From Cytophagales bacterium UBA2561 (GTDB lineage Bacteria; Bacteroidota; Bacteroidia; Cytophagales; Thermoflexibacteraceae), in NCBI GenBank assembly GCA_002340355.1, contig DDLX01000017.1, forward strand, positions 1 through 64,000: a stretch of DNA of 64,000 bases. The letters run 5' to 3'. The notes beneath the pieces were generated by a model. It made no database searches. It was not told the origin of the DNA and worked only from the letters and a program-made list of their open reading frames with translations. This document shows positions 44,941 to 54,823 of this stretch, one piece after another. The position numbers and the translations under genes were made by a program. The stretch's first letter is position 1; each line of letters opens with the position of its first letter.

Positions 44941-45873
44941 ATGTGTGAAATAGGATTAGTAATGCGTTCTACGGGCTTGTGGTACGACATTTTAAATGAA
45001 GAAACAGGGCAACATTTTCGGGGACGGCTACGTGGGAAACTGAAACTCAAGCTCAAGAAAGTAACCAATCCTGTCGCAGTTGGTGATTGTGTAGAATATG
45101 AACTTGAAAATGAGTCAGAAAATACTGTAGCAATTATTAATATATTGCCTCGTACCAATTTTATAGCTCGGAAAGCAGTCCAAAAAGCCAAATATCGACA
45201 CATTATCGCCGCCAACTTAGATTTGGCAATGTTAGTCGTGACGCTGGCAATGCCTCGAACTTCTACAGGATTTATTGACCGTTTTTTAGTTTCTGCTGAG
45301 TTATTTGACTTACCTACTATCTTAGTTTTCAATAAGTTGGATATGTTTGATGAGGAGGCATTAGAAATTTTAGATAACTATATGGCAATGTATGAGCAAA
45401 TTGGCTATTCTTGTCTCAAAATTTCTGCCTTAAAGAATCAAAATATGGAAGCTCTCGAAAAAATGTTAGAAGGGAAAAAAACCTTAATTACAGGACATTC
45501 AGGTGTTGGAAAATCAACATTATTGAATCGGCTTTCACCTGACTTACACTTAGCTACCCACGAAGTTTCTACATTTGCCAATAAAGGAGTACACACCACT
45601 ACTTTTGCCGAAATGTTTGAAATTAAACCTAAGACTTATGTGATTGATACCCCCGGTATTAAGGAATTGGGTTTGGTAGATGTCGAACAAGACGAATTAG
45701 CAGATTATTTCCCAGAGATTCGAGAGGTAGCCGAAAATTGTAAATTCTATAACTGTACCCATATTCATGAACCTCATTGTCAGGTAATTGAAGCCGTTAG
45801 AACAGAAGAAATTGCATTAAGTCGATATAAGAATTATTTAAGTATGTTTTATGGAGAAGACAATCGGCGTTAA
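44941..45873 (+). CDS. rsgA: Ribosome biogenesis GTPase RsgA
   Basis: A circularly permuted GTPase of 310 residues that helps mature the 30S subunit. An N-terminal OB fold (VMRSTGLWYDI) is followed by the permuted G motifs: G4 NKLD, G5 SALK, G1 GHSGVGKST, G2 region GVHTTT, G3 DTPG. The C-terminal zinc site is made by C-x-F-Y-N-C-THIHEPHC. The frame is open to a TTG at 44905, but the ATG at 44941 gives the family N-terminus. Confidence 0.95.
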   Translation: MCEIGLVMRSTGLWYDILNEETGQHFRGRLRGKLKLKLKKVTNPVAVGDCVEYELENESENTVAIINILPRTNFIARKAVQKAKYRHIIAANLDLAMLVVTLAMPRTSTGFIDRFLVSAELFDLPTILVFNKLDMFDEEALEILDNYMAMYEQIGYSCLKISALKNQNMEALEKMLEGKKTLITGHSGVGKSTLLNRLSPDLHLATHEVSTFANKGVHTTTFAEMFEIKPKTYVIDTPGIKELGLVDVEQDELADYFPEIREVAENCKFYNCTHIHEPHCQVIEAVRTEEIALSRYKNYLSMFYGEDNRR

Positions 45874-45939
45874 TGAAATTGCTGACAAAATGGTTTGTAT
45901 TTATTGATTTCTCTCCTAAATTTCTTTTCTATCAGCATT

Positions 45940-46437
45940 ATGATTTTTAGAAAATTACTTTTGATCACCAGTATTTTTCCGTTTTTTGTTTTAGCTCGAA
46001 ATACTTATTTTATATCAATTAAATCCCTAAAAATCAATGATATAAATAAGCTTTCTTCGATCAAGGAGATTTATGATACGAGTCTTTATTTTAAGAAAAA
46101 TAGGTATCAATTCCAAGATATTTCTCATCCTCTTACTCAAAAAATCACAAATTACGGTGCTATAGAAATGTGTCAAAATATGATACTATTTATTAATGAA
46201 TACCCCATAAGTAAACTTCAGCTTTTGGGATATGCTGAGCCTACTGAAAAACATCCTAAAAAATTATCCAAGCTACGAGTTTTGGCTGTTAAAACTTATC
46301 TAATAGAAAAAGGAATTTCTTCTGAACGTATTGAAATCAAGTATTTCGGAGCAGATGATCCTATCAATTTAAATGATACAAAGTTTGCTCAAGCGTTACA
46401 TCGAAGAGTTACATTTAAAATAAAAACTAAGATTTAA
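45940..46437 (+). CDS. OmpA-like peptidoglycan-binding domain protein
   Basis: About 165 residues from the ATG at 45940 (the frame is open to a TTG at 45895). A signal peptide (LLLITSIFPFFVLA) precedes an unrecognised 65-residue segment. The C-terminal OmpA-like domain follows (LQLLGYAEPTEKHPKKLSKL, RVLAVKTYLIEKGISSERIEIKYFG, ALHRRVTFKI). It lacks the usual TD/NxxGSxxxN start but keeps the LSxxRAxxVxxYL pattern and the RRV end. It may anchor to peptidoglycan. Confidence 0.75.
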   Translation: MIFRKLLLITSIFPFFVLARNTYFISIKSLKINDINKLSSIKEIYDTSLYFKKNRYQFQDISHPLTQKITNYGAIEMCQNMILFINEYPISKLQLLGYAEPTEKHPKKLSKLRVLAVKTYLIEKGISSERIEIKYFGADDPINLNDTKFAQALHRRVTFKIKTKI

Positions 46438-46490
46438 CATCAAAATATCTTAAAATTATTAATGAAAACAAATTAGTTTTAAAAAATCAT

Positions 46491-46529
46491 AGTATAAAAA
46501 AAACTGTCATAATGACACCATTTTATACT
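46491..46529. promoter_or_regulatory. Nested inverted repeats upstream of clpB
   Basis: An outer pair (AGTATAAAA, TTTTATACT) encloses an inner pair TGTCAT-A-ATGACA. It lies about 140 bases before the clpB ATG and 54 bases past the previous stop, with no T-run. It looks like an operator, perhaps for heat-shock control; this is inference. Confidence 0.5.
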
Positions 46530-46666
46530 AAAATATCTCTTTTTATTTCAAAAACTGCCAAAATTTCTCATTTTTCATCAAAATTTCGTTTGGAAACCAA
46601 TTTGATAATATTTTCCTAAATACTCTCGCTGAAAATAGAATTCAAAAATTTAAATCTACAAAAGTT

Positions 46667-49261
46667 ATGAATATTGATAAGTTTACGATTAAAGCACAAG
46701 AAGTAATTCAAAACTCGGCTTCCTCAGCACAGGAACATCAACGTTCTATCATTGAAACAGGCGATTTATTAAATGCCGTTTTGCAATCAGATAATAGTTT
46801 AATTTCATTCCTATGTCGAAAAGTTGGAGCCAATCAAGAAACGCTTGAAAATGAAACAAAAAATTTAGTTCAGTTTTACGGAAAATCAAGCGGAGCAAAT
46901 CCATACTTTTCAAATGATAGTCATAGCGTAATTTCACGAGCTGAAAAGTCTGTGAAAAAGTTTAAAGATGACTTTGTAGCTGTCGAACATATTTTGTTAG
47001 GTTTAGTTGGCGGAAAAGACAGAACAACAAAGATTCTTAAAAATCAAGGTTTTACAGAAAAATATTTAATAAAAGCTATTCGAGAAATGCGAGGAGGTCG
47101 AACTGTAAATGACCAACACGCTGAAGAAAAATACCGCTCTTTGGAACGTTATTCGCAAAATTTAACAGAGTTAGCAAAGGCTGGGAAAATTGACCCTGTG
47201 ATTGGTCGGGATGATGAAATTCGGCGATTACTTCAAATTTTATCTCGAAGAACCAAAAATAATCCCCTTTTAATTGGTGAACCGGGAGTAGGAAAAACAG
47301 CCATTGCCGAAGGATTAGCTCAACGAATTGTAAATGGTGATGCTCCTGAAAATTTGAAACATATTTCTATTGTTTCTTTAGATATGGGGCTGTTGGTAGC
47401 AGGAGCAAAATACAAAGGAGAGTTTGAAGAACGTCTCAAATCGGTCATTAAAGAGGTCATTGATTCGGAAGGAGAGATTGTACTTTTTATAGATGAAATG
47501 CACACTTTAATTGGTACAGGTTCAGGCGGAGATAGTGCAATGGATGCCGCTAATTTGTTGAAACCTGCTTTAGCACGGGGTGAACTTCGAGCCATTGGAG
47601 CAACAACTTTGAAAGAATACCAAAAACATATCGAAAAAGATAAAGCTCTTGAACGGCGTTTTCAGACCATTATGGTTAATGAGCCCAGCGTTTCGGATTC
47701 AATTTCGATTTTGCGAGGCATCAAAGAAAAATATGAATTGCATCATGGGGTACAAATCAAGGATGATGCTCTGATTTCGGCGGTACAACTTTCTGACCGT
47801 TATATTTCTGACCGATTTTTGCCCGATAAAGCCATTGATTTGATGGACGAAGCTACTGCCAAATTACGGATTGAAATTGATTCGATGCCCGAAGATTTGG
47901 ATGAAATTAGTCGAAAAATTATGCAGCTCGAAATTGAACGAGAAGCTATTCGAAGAGAAAAAGACACGACTAAAGAAAAGCAACTATCTGTAGAAATTGC
48001 CAATTTGAACGAAACAAGAGATAGTCTTAACGTCAAATGGAAGGGTGAAAAAGAACTGCTTCAAGATATTAAAAATCAGAAAGAAGCTATTGAACGCTAC
48101 AGATTCGAAATGGAACAGGCTAAACGAGATGCTGCCTATGAAAAAGTAGCTGAATTAACGTATGAGAAAATTCCTGATAGCGAACAAAAATTAATTGAGT
48201 TACAAGAAAAATTACAATCCTTAGCACGGTCAGGGGCTTTGCTCAATGATTTTGTAACGGCTGAAAATATTGCTGAAGTCGTTTCCAAATGGACAGGAAT
48301 TCCCGTCCAAAAAATGCTCGAAAGCGACCGTGAAAAATTATTGCGTTTGGAAGATGAACTCAGTAAACGAGTTGCTGGACAACATGAAGCCATTCGAGCT
48401 ATCGCCGATGCAGTTCGCCGAAGTAGAGCAGGCTTACATGACCCTAATCGCCCTGTTGGTTCATTCATCTTTTTAGGGACTACAGGTGTAGGAAAGACTG
48501 AGTTAGCTAAAACTTTAGCGGATTTTTTGTTTAATGACGAGAACTCAATGGTTAGAATTGATATGTCGGAATATCAAGAACGCCATGCGGTGAGTCGTTT
48601 AATTGGTGCACCTCCGGGCTATGTAGGATATGATGAAGGTGGACAATTAACCGAAGCTGTTCGCCGAAAACCTTATTCAGTAATTTTGTTGGATGAAATC
48701 GAAAAAGCACACCCTGATGTATTTAATATTTTGTTGCAAGTTTTGGATGATGGACGATTAACGGATAATAAAGGTCGAATAGCTAATTTTAAAAATGCAA
48801 TTATTATCATGACTTCGAATATTGGTTCAGATATTATTATGGAGCGATTTGGACAAATGACCGAAGACAATCAAGATATTTTATTTGAAACGACCAAAGA
48901 AGAAACTTTTAATCAATTGAAAAAATCGGTACGTCCTGAATTTCTGAATCGTATTGATGAGGTGATTATGTTTACGCCTTTGTCAGAAAATGAGCTTGAA
49001 AAAGTGGTACAAATTCAATTGGCACTTATTCAGGAACGATTGGCAGAAAATAATATTAAACTGAGCTATTCTTCTGAAATACAAAGATTTTTGGCAAAAG
49101 AAGGATATGACCCACAATTTGGAGCAAGACCACTAAAACGAACTATTCAAAGATTAGTCTTGAATCAACTTTCACGAGATATTTTAGCAGGTAAAATTAC
49201 GAAATCAGCTCCAATTCGGTTAGAAGTGAAGGATGGTAAAATTGCATTTTTGAATGCCTAA
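46667..49261 (+). CDS. clpB: ATP-dependent disaggregase ClpB
   Basis: An 864-residue AAA+ chaperone that resolves aggregates with DnaK. Residues 1-145 are the Clp-N repeats. The first AAA domain has Walker A GEPGVGKT (204-211) and LFIDEMHTLIGTG; the middle coiled coil follows at about 400-525, which distinguishes it from ClpA/ClpC. The second AAA domain has Walker A GTTGVGKT and VILLDEIEKAHPDV, then DPQFGARPLKRTIQR. The start ATG gives MNIDKFTIKAQE, as in relatives. Confidence 0.97.
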   Translation: MNIDKFTIKAQEVIQNSASSAQEHQRSIIETGDLLNAVLQSDNSLISFLCRKVGANQETLENETKNLVQFYGKSSGANPYFSNDSHSVISRAEKSVKKFKDDFVAVEHILLGLVGGKDRTTKILKNQGFTEKYLIKAIREMRGGRTVNDQHAEEKYRSLERYSQNLTELAKAGKIDPVIGRDDEIRRLLQILSRRTKNNPLLIGEPGVGKTAIAEGLAQRIVNGDAPENLKHISIVSLDMGLLVAGAKYKGEFEERLKSVIKEVIDSEGEIVLFIDEMHTLIGTGSGGDSAMDAANLLKPALARGELRAIGATTLKEYQKHIEKDKALERRFQTIMVNEPSVSDSISILRGIKEKYELHHGVQIKDDALISAVQLSDRYISDRFLPDKAIDLMDEATAKLRIEIDSMPEDLDEISRKIMQLEIEREAIRREKDTTKEKQLSVEIANLNETRDSLNVKWKGEKELLQDIKNQKEAIERYRFEMEQAKRDAAYEKVAELTYEKIPDSEQKLIELQEKLQSLARSGALLNDFVTAENIAEVVSKWTGIPVQKMLESDREKLLRLEDELSKRVAGQHEAIRAIADAVRRSRAGLHDPNRPVGSFIFLGTTGVGKTELAKTLADFLFNDENSMVRIDMSEYQERHAVSRLIGAPPGYVGYDEGGQLTEAVRRKPYSVILLDEIEKAHPDVFNILLQVLDDGRLTDNKGRIANFKNAIIIMTSNIGSDIIMERFGQMTEDNQDILFETTKEETFNQLKKSVRPEFLNRIDEVIMFTPLSENELEKVVQIQLALIQERLAENNIKLSYSSEIQRFLAKEGYDPQFGARPLKRTIQRLVLNQLSRDILAGKITKSAPIRLEVKDGKIAFLNA

Positions 49262-49290
49262 AAAAGTAAAAATCTATCATTTAATTCATA

Positions 49291-49334
49291 AAAAACCCAA
49301 CCAATTTCAAAATTAGTTGGGCTTCGTTTTTTTA
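49291..49334. terminator. Bidirectional terminator between clpB and nqrE
   Basis: CCCAACCAATTT and AAAATTAGTTGGG form a stem with a small loop; A-run and T-run flanks serve both strands. Confidence 0.75.
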
Positions 49335-49348
49335 TCTATCGTGGGGAA

Positions 49349-49966
49349 TTAAGAAAACTTAATTCCCATAAATGACATAAATGCAATTCCCATTAAGCCC
49401 GTGATAATCATGGTAATTCCAAGACCACGCAAAGGAGCAGGTACGTTGGAATATTTCAAACGCTCTCGAATGGCGGCAATAGCTACAATAGCCAAAAACC
49501 AACCAACTCCAGAACCAAGTGCAAAAACTAAAGACTCAACCAAATCATATTCTTTTTGAATCATAAACAATGAAGAACCTAAAATCGCACAGTTTACCGC
49601 AATCAATGGAAGGAAAATTCCCAATGAACCATAAAGCGCAGGAGAGAATTTTTCAACAAGCATCTCTACCAATTGTACCGTAGAGGCGATAACTGCAATA
49701 AACATGATTAATTGTAAAAATTCCAAATCTATGGTTGCAAAATCATCACCTAACCACATCAAAGCACCTTCTTTTAAGATAAACTCCTGAATGAACCAGT
49801 TTAACGGAACAGTAATGACCAACACGAAAATAACAGCAGCACCCAAGCCTGTTGCAGTGGAAACTTTTTTTGAAACTGCCAAATATGAACACATTCCCAA
49901 GAAGTAAGCGAAAATCATATTTTCAACGAAAATAGACTTCACAAACAGATTAATTAACTCTTGCAT
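49349..49966 (-). CDS. nqrE: Na+-translocating NADH:quinone reductase subunit E
   Basis: A 205-residue six-helix membrane subunit. It begins LFVKSIFVENMIFAYFLGMC and carries the conserved cysteines that bind the intramembrane [2Fe-2S] cluster with NqrD (Cys in GMCSYLA and in AVNCAILGSS). Last gene of the operon in the window; nqrF does not follow. Confidence 0.95.
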   Translation of the reverse strand: MQELINLFVKSIFVENMIFAYFLGMCSYLAVSKKVSTATGLGAAVIFVLVITVPLNWFIQEFILKEGALMWLGDDFATIDLEFLQLIMFIAVIASTVQLVEMLVEKFSPALYGSLGIFLPLIAVNCAILGSSLFMIQKEYDLVESLVFALGSGVGWFLAIVAIAAIRERLKYSNVPAPLRGLGITMIITGLMGIAFMSFMGIKFS

Positions 49967-50000
49967 ATTGGTAATATTTTAAAATTCAATGAGTTAGGAA

Positions 50001-50666
50001 TTAATTATGCTCAACGTAACCCGTCTTGTAACGCTGAATCCAAATAATGATACCAAGAATAAAGAATGCTCCTACAGGAGAGGTCATTAAACCATTAGTA
50101 GGGAAGTTTTCCCAACCAATTGCATGAAAAATCTTAAAATCGAATAATGAACCAAATCCAAATAATTCTCGACAAAATGCAACTGCTAAAATAATCCAAG
50201 CATAACCAATACCACTACCTAAACCATCCAATACAGAATCCCAAGGTTTATTTCCCATCGCAAAGGCTTCCAAACGCCCCATTACGATACAGTTGGTAAT
50301 AATCAAGCCTACAAAAACAGATAATAACTTGGAAACATCATACAAATATGCTTTGAGAATTTGGTCAACCAAAATAACCAAAGAGGCAATCACCGCCAAC
50401 TGTACAATAATCCGAATTCGGGAAGGAATCAGGTTACGAATCAATGAAACAATTAAGTTTGAACACACAATTACACTAATTACTGCAATTGACATTACGA
50501 ATGTAGGTTCTAACTTGGTGGTTACAGCTAATGCCGAACATATTCCCAAAACCTGAATAGTTACAGGGTTATCATCATTCAGGGGGTCGGTAACAAACTT
50601 ACGTCTCCGCTTCGAGAAAAGTGACTCGGCGGGAGCTTTTTTGACTTCTTCTACTGCTTCTGCCAT
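50001..50666 (-). CDS. nqrD: Na+-translocating NADH:quinone reductase subunit D
   Basis: A 221-residue six-helix membrane subunit, homologous to NqrE. QVLGICSALAVTTKLEPTFV and IITNCIVMGRLEAFAM carry the cluster cysteines. It lies 34 bases before nqrE. Confidence 0.95.
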   Translation of the reverse strand: MAEAVEEVKKAPAESLFSKRRRKFVTDPLNDDNPVTIQVLGICSALAVTTKLEPTFVMSIAVISVIVCSNLIVSLIRNLIPSRIRIIVQLAVIASLVILVDQILKAYLYDVSKLLSVFVGLIITNCIVMGRLEAFAMGNKPWDSVLDGLGSGIGYAWIILAVAFCRELFGFGSLFDFKIFHAIGWENFPTNGLMTSPVGAFFILGIIIWIQRYKTGYVEHN

Positions 50667-50689
50667 AATTTATATCGTTTAGTTTTGGG

Positions 50690-51556
50690 CTATTCTACAG
50701 ATAAACTATCGGTATTTTTAGTTTCAACGGCGGTGCTATCGGTTACAGCTTGTAAGGAATCCGAAGCCACCATTACAGAATCTGACTCAACTGTTTCAGT
50801 TTCTTGTACTGATTCTTGAGCAGGTTTATCACTTGACGTTTTATCAAAAAATGGTTGATAAAATCCTAAGTAGTCTCTCAACATTTTATTAACACCATCT
50901 GCGGTCATCGTTGCACCTGACATACCATCTACATTATAATCAGTAAGTGTATTGCCTGTTTCTGCTTTCAACATCGTTACAGAAGCCAAGACTTTTTTAC
51001 CATCTTCTTCTTTGTAGATTTTCTTGCCTTTATATCGAGCCTGTACACCAGCATCCGTAATCCGTGCGCCCAATCCAGGAGTTTCCGCTTTATGGTCAAA
51101 AACAACCCCTTTAATGGTTTCGAAATCATTACTCAAGGCGATGTATCCCCAAATATTATCCCAAAGTCCATTTCCAAATACAGGTAAAATATAAGCTTCG
51201 GTTTCATCAGGATTTGATTCGGATACAAATCGGAAGACAGGATAAACACGCTCTTCAGGTTTCTTTTTGAATTCTTTTTTCTTGTCTACTTTCTCAGCGA
51301 CAACATCACCTTCGATTTTATCGCCATTAGCATCCACTACAAAGGATTCAATTCGTTTGCCATAAATACCGATGATGTCCGATTTTCCTTTTTCAACCTC
51401 AGGCATTACGGCTTTAAGGATTTGGTATTTGGTGTCCAAATCTTTTGCAGCAGTTTGTGGTACTTTCAAAAAGACCGCCGCCATTGACAGCAAACCACCT
51501 AAAATAATGGTCGTTACTGTCGCAAATCCGATAATATATGCGTTAGACTGTTGCAC
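50690..51556 (-). CDS. nqrC: Na+-translocating NADH:quinone reductase subunit C
   Basis: A 288-residue subunit with one N-terminal membrane span and a periplasmic flavodomain. The covalent FMN site is the Thr of DGMSGATMTADGV. The last 50 residues are a Ser/Glu/Thr-rich acidic tail (TETVESDSVMVASDSLQAV) not needed for the flavodomain. The start overlaps the nqrB 3' end by 14 bases, implying coupled translation. Confidence 0.95.
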   Translation of the reverse strand: MQQSNAYIIGFATVTTIILGGLLSMAAVFLKVPQTAAKDLDTKYQILKAVMPEVEKGKSDIIGIYGKRIESFVVDANGDKIEGDVVAEKVDKKKEFKKKPEERVYPVFRFVSESNPDETEAYILPVFGNGLWDNIWGYIALSNDFETIKGVVFDHKAETPGLGARITDAGVQARYKGKKIYKEEDGKKVLASVTMLKAETGNTLTDYNVDGMSGATMTADGVNKMLRDYLGFYQPFFDKTSSDKPAQESVQETETVESDSVMVASDSLQAVTDSTAVETKNTDSLSVE

Positions 51557-52760
51557 GTTTTAACCTCCTATTTTTATTTGCTTGAATAACGTAATAATCA
51601 ATCAGTGGAGCAAAGACATTCATCAACAGAATGGCTAACATAATGCCCTCTGGAAAAGCAGGGTTTATTACCCGAATTAAGACAGTTAAGAATCCAATAA
51701 AGAATCCATAAATCCATTTTCCTGTAGCTGTATGTGAAGCAGAAACGGGGTCAGTTGCCATGAAAACAGCACCAAATGCCAATCCACCAATCACTAGATG
51801 ATAATGAGCAGGTAATTCTAAATACGGATTGCCACCAATCATATTAAGTAGTAGTCCCATAAAATAAGCACCACCAAAAGCACTTGCAATAATTTGCCAG
51901 CTTGCGACTCCTGTAGCTACTAAAACGAATGCTCCAATAAGTGCCATCACTAACGAAGTTTCTCCGATTGAACCAGGAATCATACCAATAGCTAAATTTG
52001 TAAAGTCGTATAATCCAGGATTCCACTCAGATGCTTTGGCTAAATTTCCTACTACGGTTTCTCCTGCTTTAGTTTGAGCAGCAACTGCTAAAGCCGTAGC
52101 TCCTGAGTAGCCATCAACTAAACCTTGAGTTCCTTTAGCAATAATATTACCTGTGGCATTAGCTGTCCAAATTTCCCCTGAAATTTGAAGTGGATAATTA
52201 AAATATAAGAAAGCACGCGCAGTCAAAGCAACATTAAGAACATTCATCCCTGTACCACCAAAAACTTCCTTACCAATGATAACCGCAAAGATAGAAGCAA
52301 TTGCTACTTGCCATAGAGGAATGGTAACAGGACAAACCAATGGAATCAACAAACCTGTTACAAGATAACCTTCATTAATGGGGTGTTTTCGAAAAATAGC
52401 AAAAACAACTTCAACTAAACCACCAGCAGTATAAGCGACTAAAATGATTGGTAATACGTGCTGTAAACCAAACAAGAACTCACCAACAAAATCAGCATCT
52501 TTTCCGAATGCTAAGTAGTGTTGATGCCCAACATTCCACATCCCAAATAATAAACAAGGCACCATCGCAATGACCACCGTAAACATCATCCGCTTGAGGT
52601 CAATAGCATCACGGACTTGTGCGCCTTTAGTAGGAGTTGTGGTAGCGGGAGTAAATAAAAACGTTTCGCCAGCTTCGAAGAGGTAGTAAAACTTCTCCAG
52701 TTTTCCTCCCTTTTCGAACATAGGTTTTTGTTTTTCTAGTATATCGTGTAAAAATTTCAT
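51543..52760 (-). CDS. nqrB: Na+-translocating NADH:quinone reductase subunit B
   Basis: A 405-residue membrane subunit that binds riboflavin and a covalent FMN, the latter at the Thr of GYSGATALA. It begins with the family segment FLHDILEKQKPMFEKGGKL. It contributes to the Na+ channel. Confidence 0.96.
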   Translation of the reverse strand: MKFLHDILEKQKPMFEKGGKLEKFYYLFEAGETFLFTPATTTPTKGAQVRDAIDLKRMMFTVVIAMVPCLLFGMWNVGHQHYLAFGKDADFVGEFLFGLQHVLPIILVAYTAGGLVEVVFAIFRKHPINEGYLVTGLLIPLVCPVTIPLWQVAIASIFAVIIGKEVFGGTGMNVLNVALTARAFLYFNYPLQISGEIWTANATGNIIAKGTQGLVDGYSGATALAVAAQTKAGETVVGNLAKASEWNPGLYDFTNLAIGMIPGSIGETSLVMALIGAFVLVATGVASWQIIASAFGGAYFMGLLLNMIGGNPYLELPAHYHLVIGGLAFGAVFMATDPVSASHTATGKWIYGFFIGFLTVLIRVINPAFPEGIMLAILLMNVFAPLIDYYVIQANKNRRLKRATV

Positions 52761-52801
52761 GAATTTGAATAGAGTTTAAAGTATATTCCAAAATCCGTTT
52801 T

Positions 52802-54169
52802 TTATCCTTCACGCATCAAATTAATGCCATCCCGAATGATTTGTTGAATAGGCTGTTTCGAAACAGCAATGAACTCGCACAAAGCGACATCTTCTTCGAT
52901 TACTTCATAGATCCCTAGGGCTTCCATTTCATCATAATCATGAGCTAAAATGGCTTTGACCAAATACAAAGGTAGGATATCCATTGGAGTTACTTCTTCA
53001 AATGCTCCTGTCATTACGAATGCTCGCTCTTCACCATTCATACTTGTATCTAAGTTGTAGGCTTTGCTTGGATTCAAGAATGAAAGCAACCCTAAAGCTC
53101 GATGAAAACTCAGCCGATTGGCAATAGGAGCGAACCAACCATCCGTTAAGAAAAAACGAGGGCGGTCACCTTCAGGTAAAACCGTTAAAAGATGATCATA
53201 AAATCCTAAATAGCCATTCTTTTCGATGCGTTCACCTGTCAAAGCATTTCCTGAGACACATCGAACATGGTCATTTTTTAAGTTCTCTTCTATAAATTTA
53301 TCCACACAACTTCCGAGATAAGTGTAGTGATATTGAGGTTTGGAAACTTCCGCTCCTACTATAGCAACTAATTTACTAGCATCATATTTACCCTCCATAA
53401 ATAATTTTCCAATTTGGATAATCCCATAAGGATTTAGTGTCCAAACAACATCTCCCTTATTAATTGGAGCAATATGATGAATTTGAACACCAACATTGCC
53501 AGCAGGATGTTTGCCTGAAAACTTCGTAATCTCTACATTTTTTGGAGAAAAAACTTTTGACACCTCCACATTCGCACTTACCCCTAAATGAATCGGACAA
53601 TTAGCAATTTTTTTCAGTAAATTAATACCAACTTGGAAGTATTGCTCTTGTCCCTTGAAAATGAAGTTGTAATCAGGTGCGAGAGGATGACTATCAAAAG
53701 ATGAAATAAAAATAGCTTTAGGCTGCACTTTGGGATCAGCAACAATACCGTAAGGACGTTGCAGGATTTGAGGCCAAATACCACTTTTCAATAGTACGGG
53801 TAAAATATCATCACGTTGAAGACTGGAAAGTTCCGAAACTGTATATTTATTATACGGGACATACTCCATTGTGGAGTCCGCTAAGATAACTATTTCGAGT
53901 AACTTACGTTTTTCTCCCCGTTTAATCTTCACAATTTCGCCACTCACGGGGGCAACGTACATCACTTCCTCCAGTTTTTTATCATAAAAGAGGGGAGTAC
54001 CCGCCTTGACTGTATCGCCTTCCTTGACTACAACTTTCGGACGATACATGCCAATAAAATCAGTTGGTTTAAGGGCAAATGTCTTCGAGAGCCTTTGGGG
54101 AGCCACCGAAGAATCTGCTTCACCAACTAAATTTATATCAAAACCTTTTTTGAGTTTGATAACAGACAT
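52802..54169 (-). CDS. nqrA: Na+-translocating NADH:quinone reductase subunit A
   Basis: A 455-residue cytoplasmic subunit that binds the quinone site together with NqrB. It starts with VIKLKKGFDINLVGEA and contains the Rnf/Nqr-like barrel-sandwich part (VVKEGDTVKAGTPLFYDKKL) and IGLIV-like FISSFDSHPLAPDYN. First gene of nqrABCDE, with a long upstream region. Confidence 0.96.
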   Translation of the reverse strand: MSVIKLKKGFDINLVGEADSSVAPQRLSKTFALKPTDFIGMYRPKVVVKEGDTVKAGTPLFYDKKLEEVMYVAPVSGEIVKIKRGEKRKLLEIVILADSTMEYVPYNKYTVSELSSLQRDDILPVLLKSGIWPQILQRPYGIVADPKVQPKAIFISSFDSHPLAPDYNFIFKGQEQYFQVGINLLKKIANCPIHLGVSANVEVSKVFSPKNVEITKFSGKHPAGNVGVQIHHIAPINKGDVVWTLNPYGIIQIGKLFMEGKYDASKLVAIVGAEVSKPQYHYTYLGSCVDKFIEENLKNDHVRCVSGNALTGERIEKNGYLGFYDHLLTVLPEGDRPRFFLTDGWFAPIANRLSFHRALGLLSFLNPSKAYNLDTSMNGEERAFVMTGAFEEVTPMDILPLYLVKAILAHDYDEMEALGIYEVIEEDVALCEFIAVSKQPIQQIIRDGINLMREG

Positions 54170-54557
54170 ATGGGATTAAGGTATAAGTCAGCACTTCGTT
54201 TCATTCGTGCAAAAGTAAAAAATATCTGCTTTAAAATGCAAAAGCCCTTTAACGAATTTTAATAAGATTTGTTTCTTTATTCAGCATAAATCATATATGA
54301 CTTATAATCAATATTTTAGAATTGTTTCCATAGTTAAAATACTTTCAAAACCAAGTTGAGGTTAGACTTTGGTTTACACTTATTTATATACAAACTAAAG
54401 AAGTTTTTTATTTTAATTTTACATTAAACAAAACAATTAATAAAGGATATTTTCTTAAAAATACTGAATGGACTTAAAAAAATGCTAAAAAGAATATTTT
54501 CACTTTTTCTTACACAAAAATAATCCTATATTATTAGAAAAAAATTTAAATTTTTAT
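54170..54557. other. Very AT-rich region upstream of nqrA
   Basis: No gene, repeat or RNA is recognised; it should hold the leftward nqr promoter. Confidence 0.5.
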
Positions 54558-54565
54558 TACCTTTG
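54558..54565 (+). promoter_or_regulatory. -7 element for the candidate transcript
   Basis: TACCTTTG matches TAnnTTTG; no clear TTTG lies 19-21 bases upstream. Confidence 0.4.
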
Positions 54566-54569
54566 TCCC

Positions 54570-54747
54570 ATAGTCTAGAAAAAGTCTATTTTTTAGATAA
54601 TAGTTGTTTTCTTTAACATAAGAAAAATTTGATTTTTTTGTGTAAAAGTGAGCAAAAGACTGGTTAATGACTGTGTTTATTCACAGTGAGTTTAGGTTTA
54701 ATGAATGTTTGGAATAAAGGGTAATTACTGATTACCCTTTATTTTTT
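54570..54747 (+). ncRNA. Candidate non-coding RNA or attenuated leader
   Basis: About 175 bases between a TAnnTTTG element and a strong terminator have no open frame. An internal hairpin, ACTGTG-N6-CACAGT (54671-54688), and several AT-rich self-complementary parts are visible. The terminator lies 77 bases before a small membrane-peptide gene, so this may be either a free small RNA or a leader with an attenuator. Its ends do not pair as in 6S RNA. Confidence 0.5.
54713..54747 (+). terminator. Strong intrinsic terminator
   Basis: AATAAAGGGTAAT pairs perfectly with ATTACCCTTTATT around TACTG, followed by TTTTG. Confidence 0.85.
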
Positions 54748-54823
54748 GCCTTTCATAAAGCACATAAAATGAGTACTACTATAAAAATCTGATTATCATT
54801 TATATTTTTAAACAGTCTAAACT

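Noticed and set aside
49349..54169. An Rnf complex instead of Nqr.
   Set aside because: The gene order A-B-C-D-E, the NqrA opening and the FMN motifs of B and C fit Nqr; the Rnf-specific ferredoxin-like RnfB and RnfC are absent.
54570..54747. 6S RNA.
   Set aside because: The 5' and 3' ends do not pair to a long closing stem and there is no central bubble pattern.
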